19,576 bases of DNA from Bacteroidales bacterium (GCA_004557385.1 SFEA01000041.1:1-19576), one strand, 5' to 3'; positions 1-6,808 are shown, numbered from the stretch's first letter. Made by a program: numbers and translations. The notes: generated by a model not told the origin, from the letters alone.

Positions 1-98
1 GGGTTGACTACGACCATTACCAGAACACCGGGGAACCCGACGTGTTCGACGAAGAAGATATAGATGAAATTGTTGACGAACTAAACGACTGGGACTAA
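1..98 (+). CDS. 3' end of a gene entering the window, acidic C-terminus
   Basis: The window opens inside a reading frame (codons begin at base 3) that runs 31 codons to a TAA at 96-98. The visible tail is very acidic, with many Asp and Glu and a final WD, and has no motif I recognise. It could be the disordered acidic tail of a longer cytoplasmic protein. It lies 39 bp before the ATG of the next plus-strand gene, so the two may be co-transcribed. The frame is supported only by the absence of stops and by the closeness of the next gene. No function can be given from the fragment. Confidence 0.5.
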   Translation, partial: VDYDHYQNTGEPDVFDEEDIDEIVDELNDWD

Positions 99-137
99 TT
101 ACCTCAATCAACGTTGAATTATAAATACCTACATAAT

Positions 138-413
138 ATGATTAAATTACCTTTTACATTTACAAATGTTTTAGACGGTGAAGAAGTAACGATCGATTTG
201 TACGATGTTGCTTTTATAAGTGCAGAATCTACTTTGGTGGACGATGCAACTGGAGAAGTAATAGACCTCGAGAAAGAGTGCGTTATTATCACAATGAATA
301 ACGATTCTTTTTACGTCGCAGATATACCACTTTCTTCAGCCCTTAATCTTTCTAAGGAATATTGGAGAATTAAATCTAAAAAAGCTATTAAGGAATTGTT
401 CGAAAATAATTGA
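138..413 (+). CDS. Small hypothetical protein (91 aa)
   Basis: I do not recognise this protein. The frame can be extended up to a TTG at 114, but the ATG at 138 is the more likely start because it begins directly at the ordered-looking sequence MIKLPFTF. It encodes 91 residues, soluble and mixed alpha/beta in character, with no signal peptide, membrane segment or cysteine cluster. The first half has hydrophobic, beta-like stretches (VTIDLYDVAFI), the middle is acidic, and the C-terminus is Lys-rich and probably helical (KSKKAIKELFENN). Base composition is AT-rich, unlike the GC-rich repeat DNA that follows. A terminator-like hairpin lies about 120 bp downstream at 534-563. It is a plausible real gene because its composition differs sharply from the non-coding DNA beside it. 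Confidence 0.55.
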   Translation: MIKLPFTFTNVLDGEEVTIDLYDVAFISAESTLVDDATGEVIDLEKECVIITMNNDSFYVADIPLSSALNLSKEYWRIKSKKAIKELFENN

Positions 414-533
414 TTAGGGCGTTCCGGCACCGCAGTCGGGCTTTGGCGGCATTGCCGTTGAGCCTCGGTCTCAATCCTGACGGACTAACTTATCGGCTTG
501 CCGCTTTGCTCGCAAAGAATCCCATAACGCATT

Positions 534-563
534 GCCTCGGAGATTCCTCCGGGGCTTTTCTTT
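534..563 (+). terminator. Rho-independent terminator-like hairpin
   Basis: A nine-base left arm (534-542) pairs with 547-555 with a single G-T pair. The loop is four bases (ATTC). The sequence after it is TTTTCTTT. It faces the plus strand and could end transcription of the small gene at 138-413, although it sits 120 bp past that stop codon. Confidence 0.5.
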
Positions 564-577
564 TGCGGTGGAAATTA

Positions 578-956
578 CTGAATCTGCAACCGCTCCACGG
601 TTGATGCCTTTGGGTTTCATCGTGCTTTCCCCATGTAGCCGGCATCGCTTTGCTCGCCGTCAACATGAGGTTACACAAACTGTAACCGCTCACGCGGTTA
701 ATGGCGCTGGTTACCAATCGATTGTGATGTTGTGGCGATGGGTGATTCGCGTCCTGTCCGGACGTACCTGCTTCTGCGGTATCAGCGATTTCCGCGAGAG
801 TCCTTTCACAGCGGGTGACAGGGATTGTCTCTCGCTGATTTCGCAGATCTGTGCCGATAATCCTATCAATCTGCTTAATCTGTGTGAGCCTATCACCTTT
901 CTGCGATTTCCGCGGTTTCTGCGAGAGGCTTAAGGGCGCGTATTGCCATACGCCCC
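578..956. repeat. Long structured intergenic repeat, copy A
   Basis: This block matches 19127-19399 in the same orientation, with most of the match in two parts. The first part (about 578-715) holds three hairpins in order: 587-603 (six-base stem), 632-667 (five plus four base pairs separated by a 3x3 internal loop) and 683-700 (seven-base stem, four-base loop). The second part (about 840-956) carries phrases such as CTGTGTGAG and TTTCTGCGAGAG. The order and the 15-base spacing between the second and third hairpins are the same in both copies. No protein-coding logic is evident. It resembles dispersed palindromic intergenic repeats of the REP/BIME kind in general style, but I cannot assign it to a named family. 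Confidence 0.75.
773..800. repeat. 28-base direct repeat, first copy
   Basis: The stretch beginning TCTGCGGTATCAGCGATTTC and ending CGAGAG recurs at 978-1005 with 26 of 28 bases identical. The copies lie 205 bases apart in the same orientation, one inside copy A of the long repeat and one just after it. Confidence 0.7.
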
Positions 957-977
957 TACACACGCCAATCGTCCACA

Positions 978-1005
978 TCTGCGGTATCAGCGATTTCTAC
1001 GAGAG
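978..1005. repeat. 28-base direct repeat, second copy
   Basis: Partner of the repeat at 773-800, differing at two positions near the end. It suggests the repeat block is itself modular, built from shorter units. Confidence 0.7.
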
Positions 1006-1043
1006 GATGGGATGCCTGTGCGGCGAAAGGATATGGCGGCGTG

Positions 1044-1084
1044 AAAAAGCACGAAGGCGCATCAATTGGGTTGATGCACCTTCG
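1044..1084 (-). terminator. Terminator of the tsaE-birA-LOG-pduO operon
   Basis: Bases 1071-1084 and 1052-1065 form a 14-base stem with one G-T pair and a five-base loop. Read on the minus strand the stem is followed shortly by TTTTT (plus-strand AAAAA at 1044-1048). It lies about 30 bp past the stop of the cobalamin adenosyltransferase gene and is a convincing Rho-independent terminator. Confidence 0.85.
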
Positions 1085-1114
1085 CGATGAATTGCTGACG
1101 GAGCTTGAGGAAGA

Positions 1115-1660
1115 TTATTTTTCCCAGAAGAGTTCTTCGGTGCCGGTCATGATGTTGTTGTAACGGCTGAGCACGAAGAAGAGGTCGCTGATGCGGTTGA
1201 TGAAACGCAGCACTTCGGGGTTAACCGGGGCGTTGTCGGCGAGCGAAACGATGCGGCGTTCGGCGCGGCGAGCCACGGTGCGGCAGATGTCGGCTTGTGC
1301 GCTGAGCTTGGTGCCGCCCGGCAACACAAAGCGGGTGAACTTAGGCACTTTCTCGTAGATGATGTCGATGATACGTTCGATGGCTTCAACATCTTCGTCC
1401 TCGATGCCGAGGGCAGCCTTGGCGTTTTCGGTGGCAAGGTATGCGCCGATGTTGAAGAGCTTGTTTTGAATCATCAACAGCAGGTCGTAGATGTCGGGGT
1501 AAGGTTCTTTACAACCAACGGCAAGCATTGCAATCTGCGAGTTGAGTTCGTCGACGGTGCCATAAGCTTCGATGCGTGGGTCGCATTTGCTCACGCGTGT
1601 GCCACCAACCAGCGAAGTGCGGCCGTGGTCACCTGTCATTGTGTACAAAGGGCTTTTCAT
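1115..1660 (-). CDS. ATP:cob(I)alamin adenosyltransferase, PduO type
   Basis: This 181-residue protein matches the PduO/MMAB family, which transfers the adenosyl group of ATP to cob(I)alamin to make coenzyme B12. Visible family motifs are TGDHGRTSL at residues 9-17 (ATP-binding loop), RIEAYGTVDELNS at 30-41, CRTVARRAERR at 126-136 and FINRISDLFFVLSRYNN at 153-169. The length is typical of the single-domain cytoplasmic enzyme, which acts as a trimer in characterised members. Its ATG overlaps the stop of the upstream LOG-family gene in an ATGA, showing translational coupling, and it is the last gene before the terminator. The family assignment is firm. Which B12-dependent enzyme it serves here cannot be seen from the window. 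Confidence 0.93.
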   Translation of the reverse strand: MKSPLYTMTGDHGRTSLVGGTRVSKCDPRIEAYGTVDELNSQIAMLAVGCKEPYPDIYDLLLMIQNKLFNIGAYLATENAKAALGIEDEDVEAIERIIDIIYEKVPKFTRFVLPGGTKLSAQADICRTVARRAERRIVSLADNAPVNPEVLRFINRISDLFFVLSRYNNIMTGTEELFWEK

Positions 1661-2208
1661 AATAGTTTAGATATAAAATTGTTAAGTTTTTCAATCAGGT
1701 TATTAGTGTCGCTTGCTATGTGGGAGCAGTCGATGTTCTTGCCTCGGGCGAATGGCGAGTGTGCACATTCGCGCAGTTGAGCCACAAGATTGTCGTACAT
1801 TCCCATATAGTTAACTACAAATATAGGCTTTTTATTTTCAATTCCCGCAACAATTAGGTGAGAAAGTGTAGAAATCCACTCGTCGATGGTGCCAATTCCA
1901 CCCGGAAGGCAGATGTAGGCGTCGCCTTTTTCAATCATCAGGTCCTTGCGGTCGGAGAGGTTGTGGCAGGCAATCACCTCGGTGCAAACGGCGTCGGCGC
2001 GATGGGCAAACATCTCGGGCACAATGCCAATCACATTGCCTCCGGCGTCGGCGGTGGCTTGTGCCACGGTGTGCATCAGTCCGGCGTTCACTCCGCCATA
2101 CACCAGCGTATGGTGGTGGCTGCCTATCCAGTTGCCCACGGCTTGTGCCATTTTCTCGTAGTCGTCGCCGAGTCCTTCGCGCGACGAGCAATAAACCACA
2201 ATATTCAT
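1657..2208 (-). CDS. LOG-family (TIGR00730-like) Rossmann-fold phosphoribohydrolase
   Basis: The 183-residue protein has the signature of the LOG/YvdD lysine-decarboxylase-like family: a Rossmann start (MNIVVYCSS), DRKDLM around residues 86-91 and LPGGIGTIDE at 101-110, the PGGxGTxxE phosphate-binding and catalytic motif. Characterised members hydrolyse nucleoside 5'-monophosphates, including cytokinin riboside monophosphates, releasing the free base and ribose 5-phosphate. The substrate in gut Bacteroidales is not known. The usual GGGxxGLMG stretch reads GGVNAGLMH here, a small departure. The gene lies 34 bp downstream of the biotin ligase gene and overlaps the next gene by four bases. It is cytoplasmic, with no signal peptide. 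The older label 'lysine decarboxylase' should be avoided. Confidence 0.9.
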   Translation of the reverse strand: MNIVVYCSSREGLGDDYEKMAQAVGNWIGSHHHTLVYGGVNAGLMHTVAQATADAGGNVIGIVPEMFAHRADAVCTEVIACHNLSDRKDLMIEKGDAYICLPGGIGTIDEWISTLSHLIVAGIENKKPIFVVNYMGMYDNLVAQLRECAHSPFARGKNIDCSHIASDTNNLIEKLNNFISKLL

Positions 2209-2242
2209 TATTTAGTTCTTTTTTGTGATTGATGAATAGATG

Positions 2243-2980
2243 TCAGATTATAAACGCCACTTCTTTGAATGCAAATTCAAGCATCTGCTCGTCGTCGGTG
2301 AGCAGGCAGAGTGTTCCGGTAGGCTTCACGTTGGCAATGGCGGCTTCGAAGCGTGTGCCGTCGGGCAGCGCAAAGGTGTGCATGAGCCCGTCGCCTCGAT
2401 ATAGGTTGCTGAGGTAGCGTTGGTGCAAGGCTTGGTAGTCGGCTTCGGTGTAGCTTTCAAATCGGCACAATTCCTCGAGGCGGTTGCACACATCGTGCAG
2501 CAGAGCGTCGGTGTCGTGGCTGTTGCCAGTTATTTGCTTGAGGCTGATTGGGTTAGGCGCATCGCTGCGAAAGTTGGTTTGGTTGATGTTGATGCCTATG
2601 CCTATTATGGTTTGGCTGATGGCTTTCGAGGTTAGGGTGTGCTCGATGAGCATTCCAGCCACTTTGCTGTCGCCGTAGTAGATGTCGTTTGGCCACTTCA
2701 GCGAGAATCCCGGGTGGATGTTGTTCAGGCAGTCAACCACAGCCAGCGAAGCCGCTTCGCTGATGTAGAATTGGCTTGAAGGTGCCACAGCCGGATTTTT
2801 CAGCAGCATGGAGAATGCGATGTTCATGCCAGGCTCCGACTCCCACGAGTTGCCGCGTTGCCCGCGCCCTGCGGTTTGACTGGGCGTGTGAATGACGGTG
2901 CCGGAAGGCAGCATCGCCGCCATTCGGGCAATGTAGGTGTTGGTTGAGGCTGTTTCGCGCACAAGAATATATCGCGGCAT
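2243..2980 (-). CDS. birA: Biotin--[acetyl-CoA-carboxylase] ligase, BirA catalytic type
   Basis: The 245-residue protein is a biotin protein ligase, which activates biotin with ATP and attaches it to a lysine of biotin carboxyl carrier proteins. Motifs are QTAGRGQRG at residues 35-43 (adenylate-binding loop), KWPNDIYY at 95-102, KVAGMLIE at 106-113 and GIGINI at 127-132. The last third forms the small C-terminal beta domain (ending KEVAFII). There is no N-terminal winged helix, so it is a class I enzyme without a DNA-binding domain and is unlikely to repress biotin genes. It starts six bases after the stop of tsaE and shares the operon. Confidence 0.93.
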   Translation of the reverse strand: MPRYILVRETASTNTYIARMAAMLPSGTVIHTPSQTAGRGQRGNSWESEPGMNIAFSMLLKNPAVAPSSQFYISEAASLAVVDCLNNIHPGFSLKWPNDIYYGDSKVAGMLIEHTLTSKAISQTIIGIGININQTNFRSDAPNPISLKQITGNSHDTDALLHDVCNRLEELCRFESYTEADYQALHQRYLSNLYRGDGLMHTFALPDGTRFEAAIANVKPTGTLCLLTDDEQMLEFAFKEVAFII

Positions 2981-2986
2981 AAGGCG

Positions 2987-3421
2987 TCAGTCGGGGAAGG
3001 TGAGGGTGATGGTGCGCGAGTTGTCGTCGTTGGCAACGATGTCGACACGCACGGTGTGGTCGGGCAGCAGGTTGTCGATGCGTTCGGGCCATTCAATCAG
3101 GCACACGGCACCGCTCTCAAAGTAGTCGTCAACGCCAATGTCTTCGGCCTCGCGCTCGTCTTCGAGTCGGTAGAAATCGAAGTGATAGATGAGTTCGGCA
3201 GTGGTTTCGCTGCGATATTCGTTCACAATAGAGAACGAAGGCGAATTGGTGACGTCGTCGACGCCCAATTCGGCGCAGATGGCATTGATGAACGTGGTTT
3301 TGCCGGCACCCATCTCGCCATAGAATGCAAACACGCTGTAGTCGCCCATGGCGTCGATGAACTGCTTGGCTGTTTGGCGAATGCCGTCGAGGTTTTCTAT
3401 GTTCAATATTAATTTGTCCAT
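2987..3421 (-). CDS. tsaE: tRNA threonylcarbamoyladenosine biosynthesis ATPase TsaE
   Basis: TsaE is the P-loop ATPase of the TsaB-TsaD-TsaE complex that makes the t6A modification at position 37 of ANN-decoding tRNAs. The ATG at 3421 gives 144 residues; a TTG six bases upstream is also in frame but less likely. Visible are the Walker A motif GEMGAGKT at 35-42, the switch-like NSPSFSIVNEY at 59-69, HFDFYRL at 80-86 and LIEWPERI at 108-115, all in the order expected for the family. It is the first gene of the four-gene minus-strand operon. A TAnnTTTG element sits 35-42 bp upstream of its start. Confidence 0.95.
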   Translation of the reverse strand: MDKLILNIENLDGIRQTAKQFIDAMGDYSVFAFYGEMGAGKTTFINAICAELGVDDVTNSPSFSIVNEYRSETTAELIYHFDFYRLEDEREAEDIGVDDYFESGAVCLIEWPERIDNLLPDHTVRVDIVANDDNSRTITLTFPD

Positions 3422-3455
3422 ATTCAAAAAACTGTTTCGTTATGTAATAGTAATG

Positions 3456-3463
3456 CAAAGATA
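3456..3463 (-). promoter_or_regulatory. Bacteroidales-type -7 element upstream of tsaE
   Basis: The minus strand reads TATCTTTG, a full match to the TAnnTTTG -7 consensus. No good TTTG -33 element is seen at the usual distance, so the call rests on the -7 element and its position 35 bp before the ATG. Confidence 0.5.
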
Positions 3464-3484
3464 GTGATTTTGTTTGAAAGAACG

Positions 3485-3522
3485 ACCGCCGAACAGCACA
3501 GAAAGGCATGCTCGGCGGCGGT
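3485..3522 (-). terminator. Possible terminator after the DUF3298 gene
   Basis: ACCGCCG at 3485-3491 can pair with CGGCGGT at 3516-3522, and an alternative register pairs 3488-3492 with 3512-3516. The sequence beyond it on the minus strand is T-rich but lacks a clean T run. It lies 25 bp beyond the DUF3298 stop codon and separates that gene from the tsaE promoter. Confidence 0.4.
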
Positions 3523-3547
3523 GATATCGTGAGAGGCTTGTGATGGC

Positions 3548-4417
3548 TTATTCAAAGTCGTAGAGGGCTTTGCCGTAGTCCGACAGGCAATCGGCGAGCG
3601 CCGACACCGGCACGGGTATTTCAACCGTGCCAATGGCCCACGGACCAATGTCGTAAGGGTTATAGAAGAACACGATTTCTTCGCCGGTGAGATACACCTC
3701 GTGGCTCACGAACAAGTCGCTGACAAAGATACCTGATTTTTGTGCCACTTCGTCCATTGACTCGGCATAGTAGTTTTGCAAGAGAGCGTCTTGCAAGATT
3801 GGCAACAGGGCATCGTCGCTACCCGGACGGAAGATGTTGGCATAGGTGAGCACGCGCTTGTTCTTGAGGTCGTAGTTCACATAGCTGGCAAAATAGTTGG
3901 GGTGAGCGCCGCCGGTGTATTGGTCGTGTTCAACCTTAAACACCACATATTTCTCGCAGAAACCCACCGACTTCACCGAAATGTTGGTGCTGAGCACGCG
4001 CACGTTGTCGGATGCTACAGGTGTCTGGTCGACACGGCGCAGCGCCGATTCGCCGTAGCCCACCGGCTTTGAGATGAAGTCGACAATGCAGCTGTCGATA
4101 GTGGCTTTAGGAGTGGCAAATGTGTGAGCGATGATGGTGTCCTGCAGCGCCTTCACGTCGGCATCGCCAAAGCGGCGTGGCCATTGCACCGAAATCGAGG
4201 CTGTGGTGTACACCTTCACGTCTTTGCCGAAAGTGGTGTCGCCCTCGCACAAATAGTTGGCAGAGGCGGTCTTAAATTCTTCGTAGATTTCGTAGTTGCT
4301 GATGTCGCTACCGTTAGCGCCGTCGCTGTCGGCTATTGCGCCTTTGCCGGGCTTGTTGCAGGCGGCAGCCATCGTTGCAATAACCACAATTGTAAGTAAT
4401 GCTTTAATTGTTTTCAT
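3548..4417 (-). CDS. DUF3298 (RsiV-like) family lipoprotein
   Basis: The ATG at 4417 is preferred over an in-frame start 18 codons upstream because it begins a normal lipoprotein signal: MKTIK, a hydrophobic stretch, then AAAC with the lipid-carrying cysteine at residue 20. The mature protein is thus likely membrane-anchored in the envelope. The 289-residue product contains the DUF4163/DUF3298 arrangement seen in RsiV-like proteins, including the conserved HDQYTGGAHPN region in the middle (which precedes the YVNYDLKN strand) and the NPYDIGPWAIGTVEIPVP segment near the C-terminus. The family's biochemical role outside the Bacillus anti-sigma factor RsiV is not established, and no sigma factor lies next to it here. 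It appears to be transcribed alone from a promoter at 4459-4488. Confidence 0.85.
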   Translation of the reverse strand: MKTIKALLTIVVIATMAAACNKPGKGAIADSDGANGSDISNYEIYEEFKTASANYLCEGDTTFGKDVKVYTTASISVQWPRRFGDADVKALQDTIIAHTFATPKATIDSCIVDFISKPVGYGESALRRVDQTPVASDNVRVLSTNISVKSVGFCEKYVVFKVEHDQYTGGAHPNYFASYVNYDLKNKRVLTYANIFRPGSDDALLPILQDALLQNYYAESMDEVAQKSGIFVSDLFVSHEVYLTGEEIVFFYNPYDIGPWAIGTVEIPVPVSALADCLSDYGKALYDFE

Positions 4418-4458
4418 AACTTCAATTTTGATATTTTTATGTCGAAAGTTTATAAAGA

Positions 4459-4488
4459 CAAATTTATACAATTATTTTGTGTGACAAT
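4459..4488 (-). promoter_or_regulatory. Promoter of the DUF3298 lipoprotein gene
   Basis: On the minus strand a TAAATTTG -7 element (4459-4466) is preceded after 18 bases by ATTG (4485-4488), close to the TTTG -33 consensus of Bacteroidales. It ends about 41 bp before the chosen start codon. Confidence 0.6.
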
Positions 4489-4536
4489 GTGTTTTCATTT
4501 ATTTTTAATGATTTTTATTAAAAATCGTATGGCAGG

Positions 4537-4656
4537 TTAGTCGGTTTGTCGCCAAAGTTGGTTAATCTTGCTTCGGATGGCAATCACGTTGCCGGCAGTG
4601 ATGCAGCCCATTATTGCAACAGCCACCACAATTGCAGCCGCCAGCGAACTGCCGTT
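4537..4656 (-). pseudogene. Relic of the ABC permease C-terminus (39 codons plus stop)
   Basis: This 120 bp block matches the 3' end of the live permease gene (4706-4825) at 113 positions and encodes the same last 39 residues followed by TAA. All seven differences fall at third codon positions and are synonymous (for example CGA/CGG Arg, CAA/CAG Gln, ATT/ATC Ile). Homology stops abruptly at 4656; the flanking downstream sequence, including an 'aatgatttttattaaa' stretch at 4507-4522, is also shared with 4690-4705. It has no start and is not expected to be expressed. The substitution pattern suggests it is the tail of a different functional allele rather than a decayed recent copy. Confidence 0.85.
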
Positions 4657-4705
4657 ATTTTATGGTGCAATGAAGAAATATTCAATTTTAATGATTTTTA
4701 TTAAA

Positions 4706-5905
4706 TTAGTCGGTTTGCCGCCAAAGCTGGTTGATTTTGCTTCGGATTGCAATCACGTTGCCGGCAGTGATGCAGCCCATTATTGCAACAGCCACCACAA
4801 TTGCCGCTGCCAGCGAACTGCCGTTCACGCCGAATGCATGCAGCATGCCCATGTAGAACGAGCGTGCCACCACCATCAGCACTATGCTTGCCACCAGCAC
4901 CACGCCGTTGATTGCCACCACCATGCGGATGTATGGCGCAGCCACTTGGCGCGGGTGATAGCCCAGCATGAGCAGGTCTTGCAGCTTCTTGGTGTTTTTT
5001 TGCAGCAGCAGATATATGCTAAGCATCAGCACAAAGAAAGAAAGCAGGCTTATGAGCACGCCCACAGCGATGACGATGCCAATAACCACCGAGAGGAAAT
5101 AGTTAGCTTTGCCGCTGTTCATCTTGTCGCCGCCCACTTCGTAGCCCTTAGCATCCATATAGTCGGCAATGCGCACGTCGCCCGGAGTGTTCACTTCCAC
5201 AATCAGGCGGCTTGGTGCCGAAGTGCCGCCGTTGCCGTAGCGACGGTTGCTCCATTGCATGAATTCTTCGGGCACAAGAATGGTGTTGAGGCGGCTCGAA
5301 AAGCCCACAATGCGGCCTGGCAGCACGTCGCTTATGCCGTTGCCGGTGAGGGTGAACTGCAGCGGAATCATCGACATCATGCCTTCGCTGAGTTTGGGCA
5401 TGCCTTGTGCGGCGGCAAAACCGAAGTTATATAGGCTCAAATAGTCCTTCGACACTATCACAGGCACCTCGGGGCGCTGAGGATTGAAACGCCAGTCGGA
5501 AGAATTCACGTCGATAAATTCGTCAGGAATCGACTCGAAGAAGAACTGTGTGCTCATGCTGCGACCGCTGTTGCCCAGCCCCACAGTGGCGTTGATGCTG
5601 TATTCCGAAGTTTGAAATTTGCCCACTTTGGTCACCCAATCCTGCCGCTCGAGGTCGGCAATGGCATCGCCCGAGAACTCCGAACCGGAGCCCATCAGTG
5701 CGCCCATGCCAGTCACTTTGCGCGTAATCACCAGATAGTCGCGCTTAATGAAACTCTCATCGTCGTTGAAAATCGGGCGCACGTCGCCATAGAACTGTAC
5801 AGCCAAAATCACGATGGTGAGCCCGATGAGGTTAGCTACGGCAAAACCGCCTAATTGCGCCGCGCTCACGTGTCGGCGAAGCAATTTCCACATCAATCCT
5901 TTCAT
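4706..5905 (-). CDS. ABC transporter permease, FtsX/MacB-like
   Basis: The 399-residue protein has the MacB/FtsX permease layout: one membrane segment near the N-terminus (about residues 20-39), a large extracytoplasmic domain (about 40-265), then three segments (about 268-300, 322-345 and 362-382). A coupling-type sequence, LLQKNTKKLQDLLMLGYHPRQVA, joins the second and third segments. The type is used for mechanotransmission or lipoprotein/peptide export rather than uptake. The substrate cannot be told. Its ATG overlaps the stop of the ATPase gene by four bases, so the two form one transporter. The C-terminal 39 codons are duplicated just downstream (4537-4656). Confidence 0.85.
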   Translation of the reverse strand: MKGLMWKLLRRHVSAAQLGGFAVANLIGLTIVILAVQFYGDVRPIFNDDESFIKRDYLVITRKVTGMGALMGSGSEFSGDAIADLERQDWVTKVGKFQTSEYSINATVGLGNSGRSMSTQFFFESIPDEFIDVNSSDWRFNPQRPEVPVIVSKDYLSLYNFGFAAAQGMPKLSEGMMSMIPLQFTLTGNGISDVLPGRIVGFSSRLNTILVPEEFMQWSNRRYGNGGTSAPSRLIVEVNTPGDVRIADYMDAKGYEVGGDKMNSGKANYFLSVVIGIVIAVGVLISLLSFFVLMLSIYLLLQKNTKKLQDLLMLGYHPRQVAAPYIRMVVAINGVVLVASIVLMVVARSFYMGMLHAFGVNGSSLAAAIVVAVAIMGCITAGNVIAIRSKINQLWRQTD

Positions 5906-6546
5906 AATTTCAACTCCTTGTCTACGTTAATCATCACATTATTTCCCACCGAGGTGGCAATCACGCCCGCGCCCTGACGCTCAGCCTCGTCGGCAATCAG
6001 GCTCGCCACAATGGCGTTGTTGGCGTTGTCGAGGTGGCTCACAGGCTCGTCGAGCATGATAAAGTCGTAGGGCTGGCAAAGCGTGCGAATTATTGCCACA
6101 CGCTGCTGCTGACCAATCGACATTTTGTCCACCAGGCTGTTTTGCTTGTCGGCGATGCCCAGCATTTCAAATAGCTGCACGATGTCGCGCATCGACTTGA
6201 AGCCGGTGATGTCGTTCTTTAGCAAAACATTCTCCATTGCGGTAAGTTCGGGGAACAGACGCAACTCCTGCGGCAGATAAGCCAAATGACGGCATCGCAC
6301 TTCGCACCACCGAGCCACGTCGAGGCTGCGCACATCGGTGCCGTCGAAGCTGAGTACGCCCGAATAGTCGGTGCGGAAACCATAGATGTAGCTGCACAGC
6401 GACGACTTGCCGGTGCCGCTCTCCGCCGAAATCAAATATTTTTTGCCGCGCTCAAGCGTCAGGTTGCGCAGCCACACCTCGCTGCCCGTGTCGGCACGTC
6501 CGGCAAACACCGCCGGCAGCATATTGTTCAATTCAATTCTTTGCAT
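5902..6546 (-). CDS. ABC transporter ATP-binding protein with divergent motifs
   Basis: The ATG at 6546 gives 214 residues, the size of a stand-alone nucleotide-binding domain. Motifs are in the right order: Walker A AESGTGKS at 41-48, Q-loop glutamine at 93 (LPQE), signature MSIGQQQR at 142-149, Walker B FIMLDE at 162-167 and D-loop SHLD at 170-173. Three departures stand out. The first Walker A glycine is alanine, the signature is SIGQQ rather than SGGQ, and the H-loop position reads ATSV with serine where histidine is usual. The catalytic glutamate (167) is kept, so ATP hydrolysis may be altered but is not excluded. It pairs with the overlapping permease gene. Confidence 0.87.
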   Translation of the reverse strand: MQRIELNNMLPAVFAGRADTGSEVWLRNLTLERGKKYLISAESGTGKSSLCSYIYGFRTDYSGVLSFDGTDVRSLDVARWCEVRCRHLAYLPQELRLFPELTAMENVLLKNDITGFKSMRDIVQLFEMLGIADKQNSLVDKMSIGQQQRVAIIRTLCQPYDFIMLDEPVSHLDNANNAIVASLIADEAERQGAGVIATSVGNNVMINVDKELKL

Positions 6547-6577
6547 TTGCAAAATGGGTAGTTTCGTAATAGTTTTG

Positions 6578-6585
6578 CAAAGTAA
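6578..6585 (-). promoter_or_regulatory. Weak -7-like element upstream of the ABC operon
   Basis: The minus strand reads TTACTTTG, one base off the TAnnTTTG consensus, 32 bp before the ATP-binding gene's ATG. No -33 match is visible, so support is limited. Confidence 0.3.
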
Positions 6586-6722
6586 TAAAAAACATTTCTT
6601 TTGCCCACATTAAATATTCTTAATAAACATCACTGCCAGGCGATTTCACTGCAACGCTTTCCGCCGGACATAAATAATCTGCCGATACTGAGAGTTGCGG
6701 CAAAAGAAAAGGTGTTCCTGAT

Positions 6723-6805
6723 GAGCGAAATTTCATGAAATATGGCGATTCTTTATCGGTAACTCGAAATTTTTAGGGGTTACCGACGCAGAATCGGACG
6801 ATTTT
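6723..6805. repeat. Palindromic direct repeat, left copy
   Basis: This 83 bp unit is repeated at 8279-8360, in the same orientation, with about three mismatches. It is a compound palindrome: outer arms CGATTCT (6746-6752) and AGAATCG (6790-6796), inner arms TCGGTAAC (6756-6763) and GTTACCGA (6779-6786), with symmetrical three-base spacers and a 15-base loop. It ends just before the -7 element of the ATPase gene. A separate 18-base match lies at 6593-6610. Confidence 0.85.
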
Positions 6806-6808
6806 GCT

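Larger units (their letters stand above)
414..1114. other. Non-coding repeat-rich region (about 700 bp)
   Basis: No credible gene is seen. Several frames stay open on both strands, but they show no family resemblance, overlap one another and run straight through the repeat. The region contains a terminator-like hairpin (534-563), the first copy of a long structured repeat (578-956), a pair of 28-base direct repeats (773-800 and 978-1005), and the terminator of the minus-strand operon (1044-1084). The phrases resembling 'aatctgtgtgag' and 'tttctgcgagag' recur and give rise to spurious Ile-Cys-Gly-type translations. Confidence 0.7.

Noticed and set aside
587..700. Repeated CAACCGC-type hairpins considered as a CRISPR array or integron attC site
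   Set aside because: There are only two such small palindromes per copy, with no regular spacers, no cas genes, no integrase, and no attC-like core sites.
410..1090. Several overlapping open frames of 60-160 codons on both strands
   Set aside because: They run through the structured repeat, contradict one another, have low-complexity Cys/Ile/Arg-rich translations and resemble no family. The same kind of frames recurs in the repeat copy at 19000-19560.
1657..2208. Annotation as lysine decarboxylase
   Set aside because: The PGGxGTxxE motif places it in the LOG phosphoribohydrolase family; it has no PLP-binding decarboxylase features.
4568..5434. Long plus-strand open frame antisense to the ABC permease, very His/Ala-rich
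   Set aside because: It is a shadow of the real permease gene; its composition is odd, and part of it arises from the duplicated tail.
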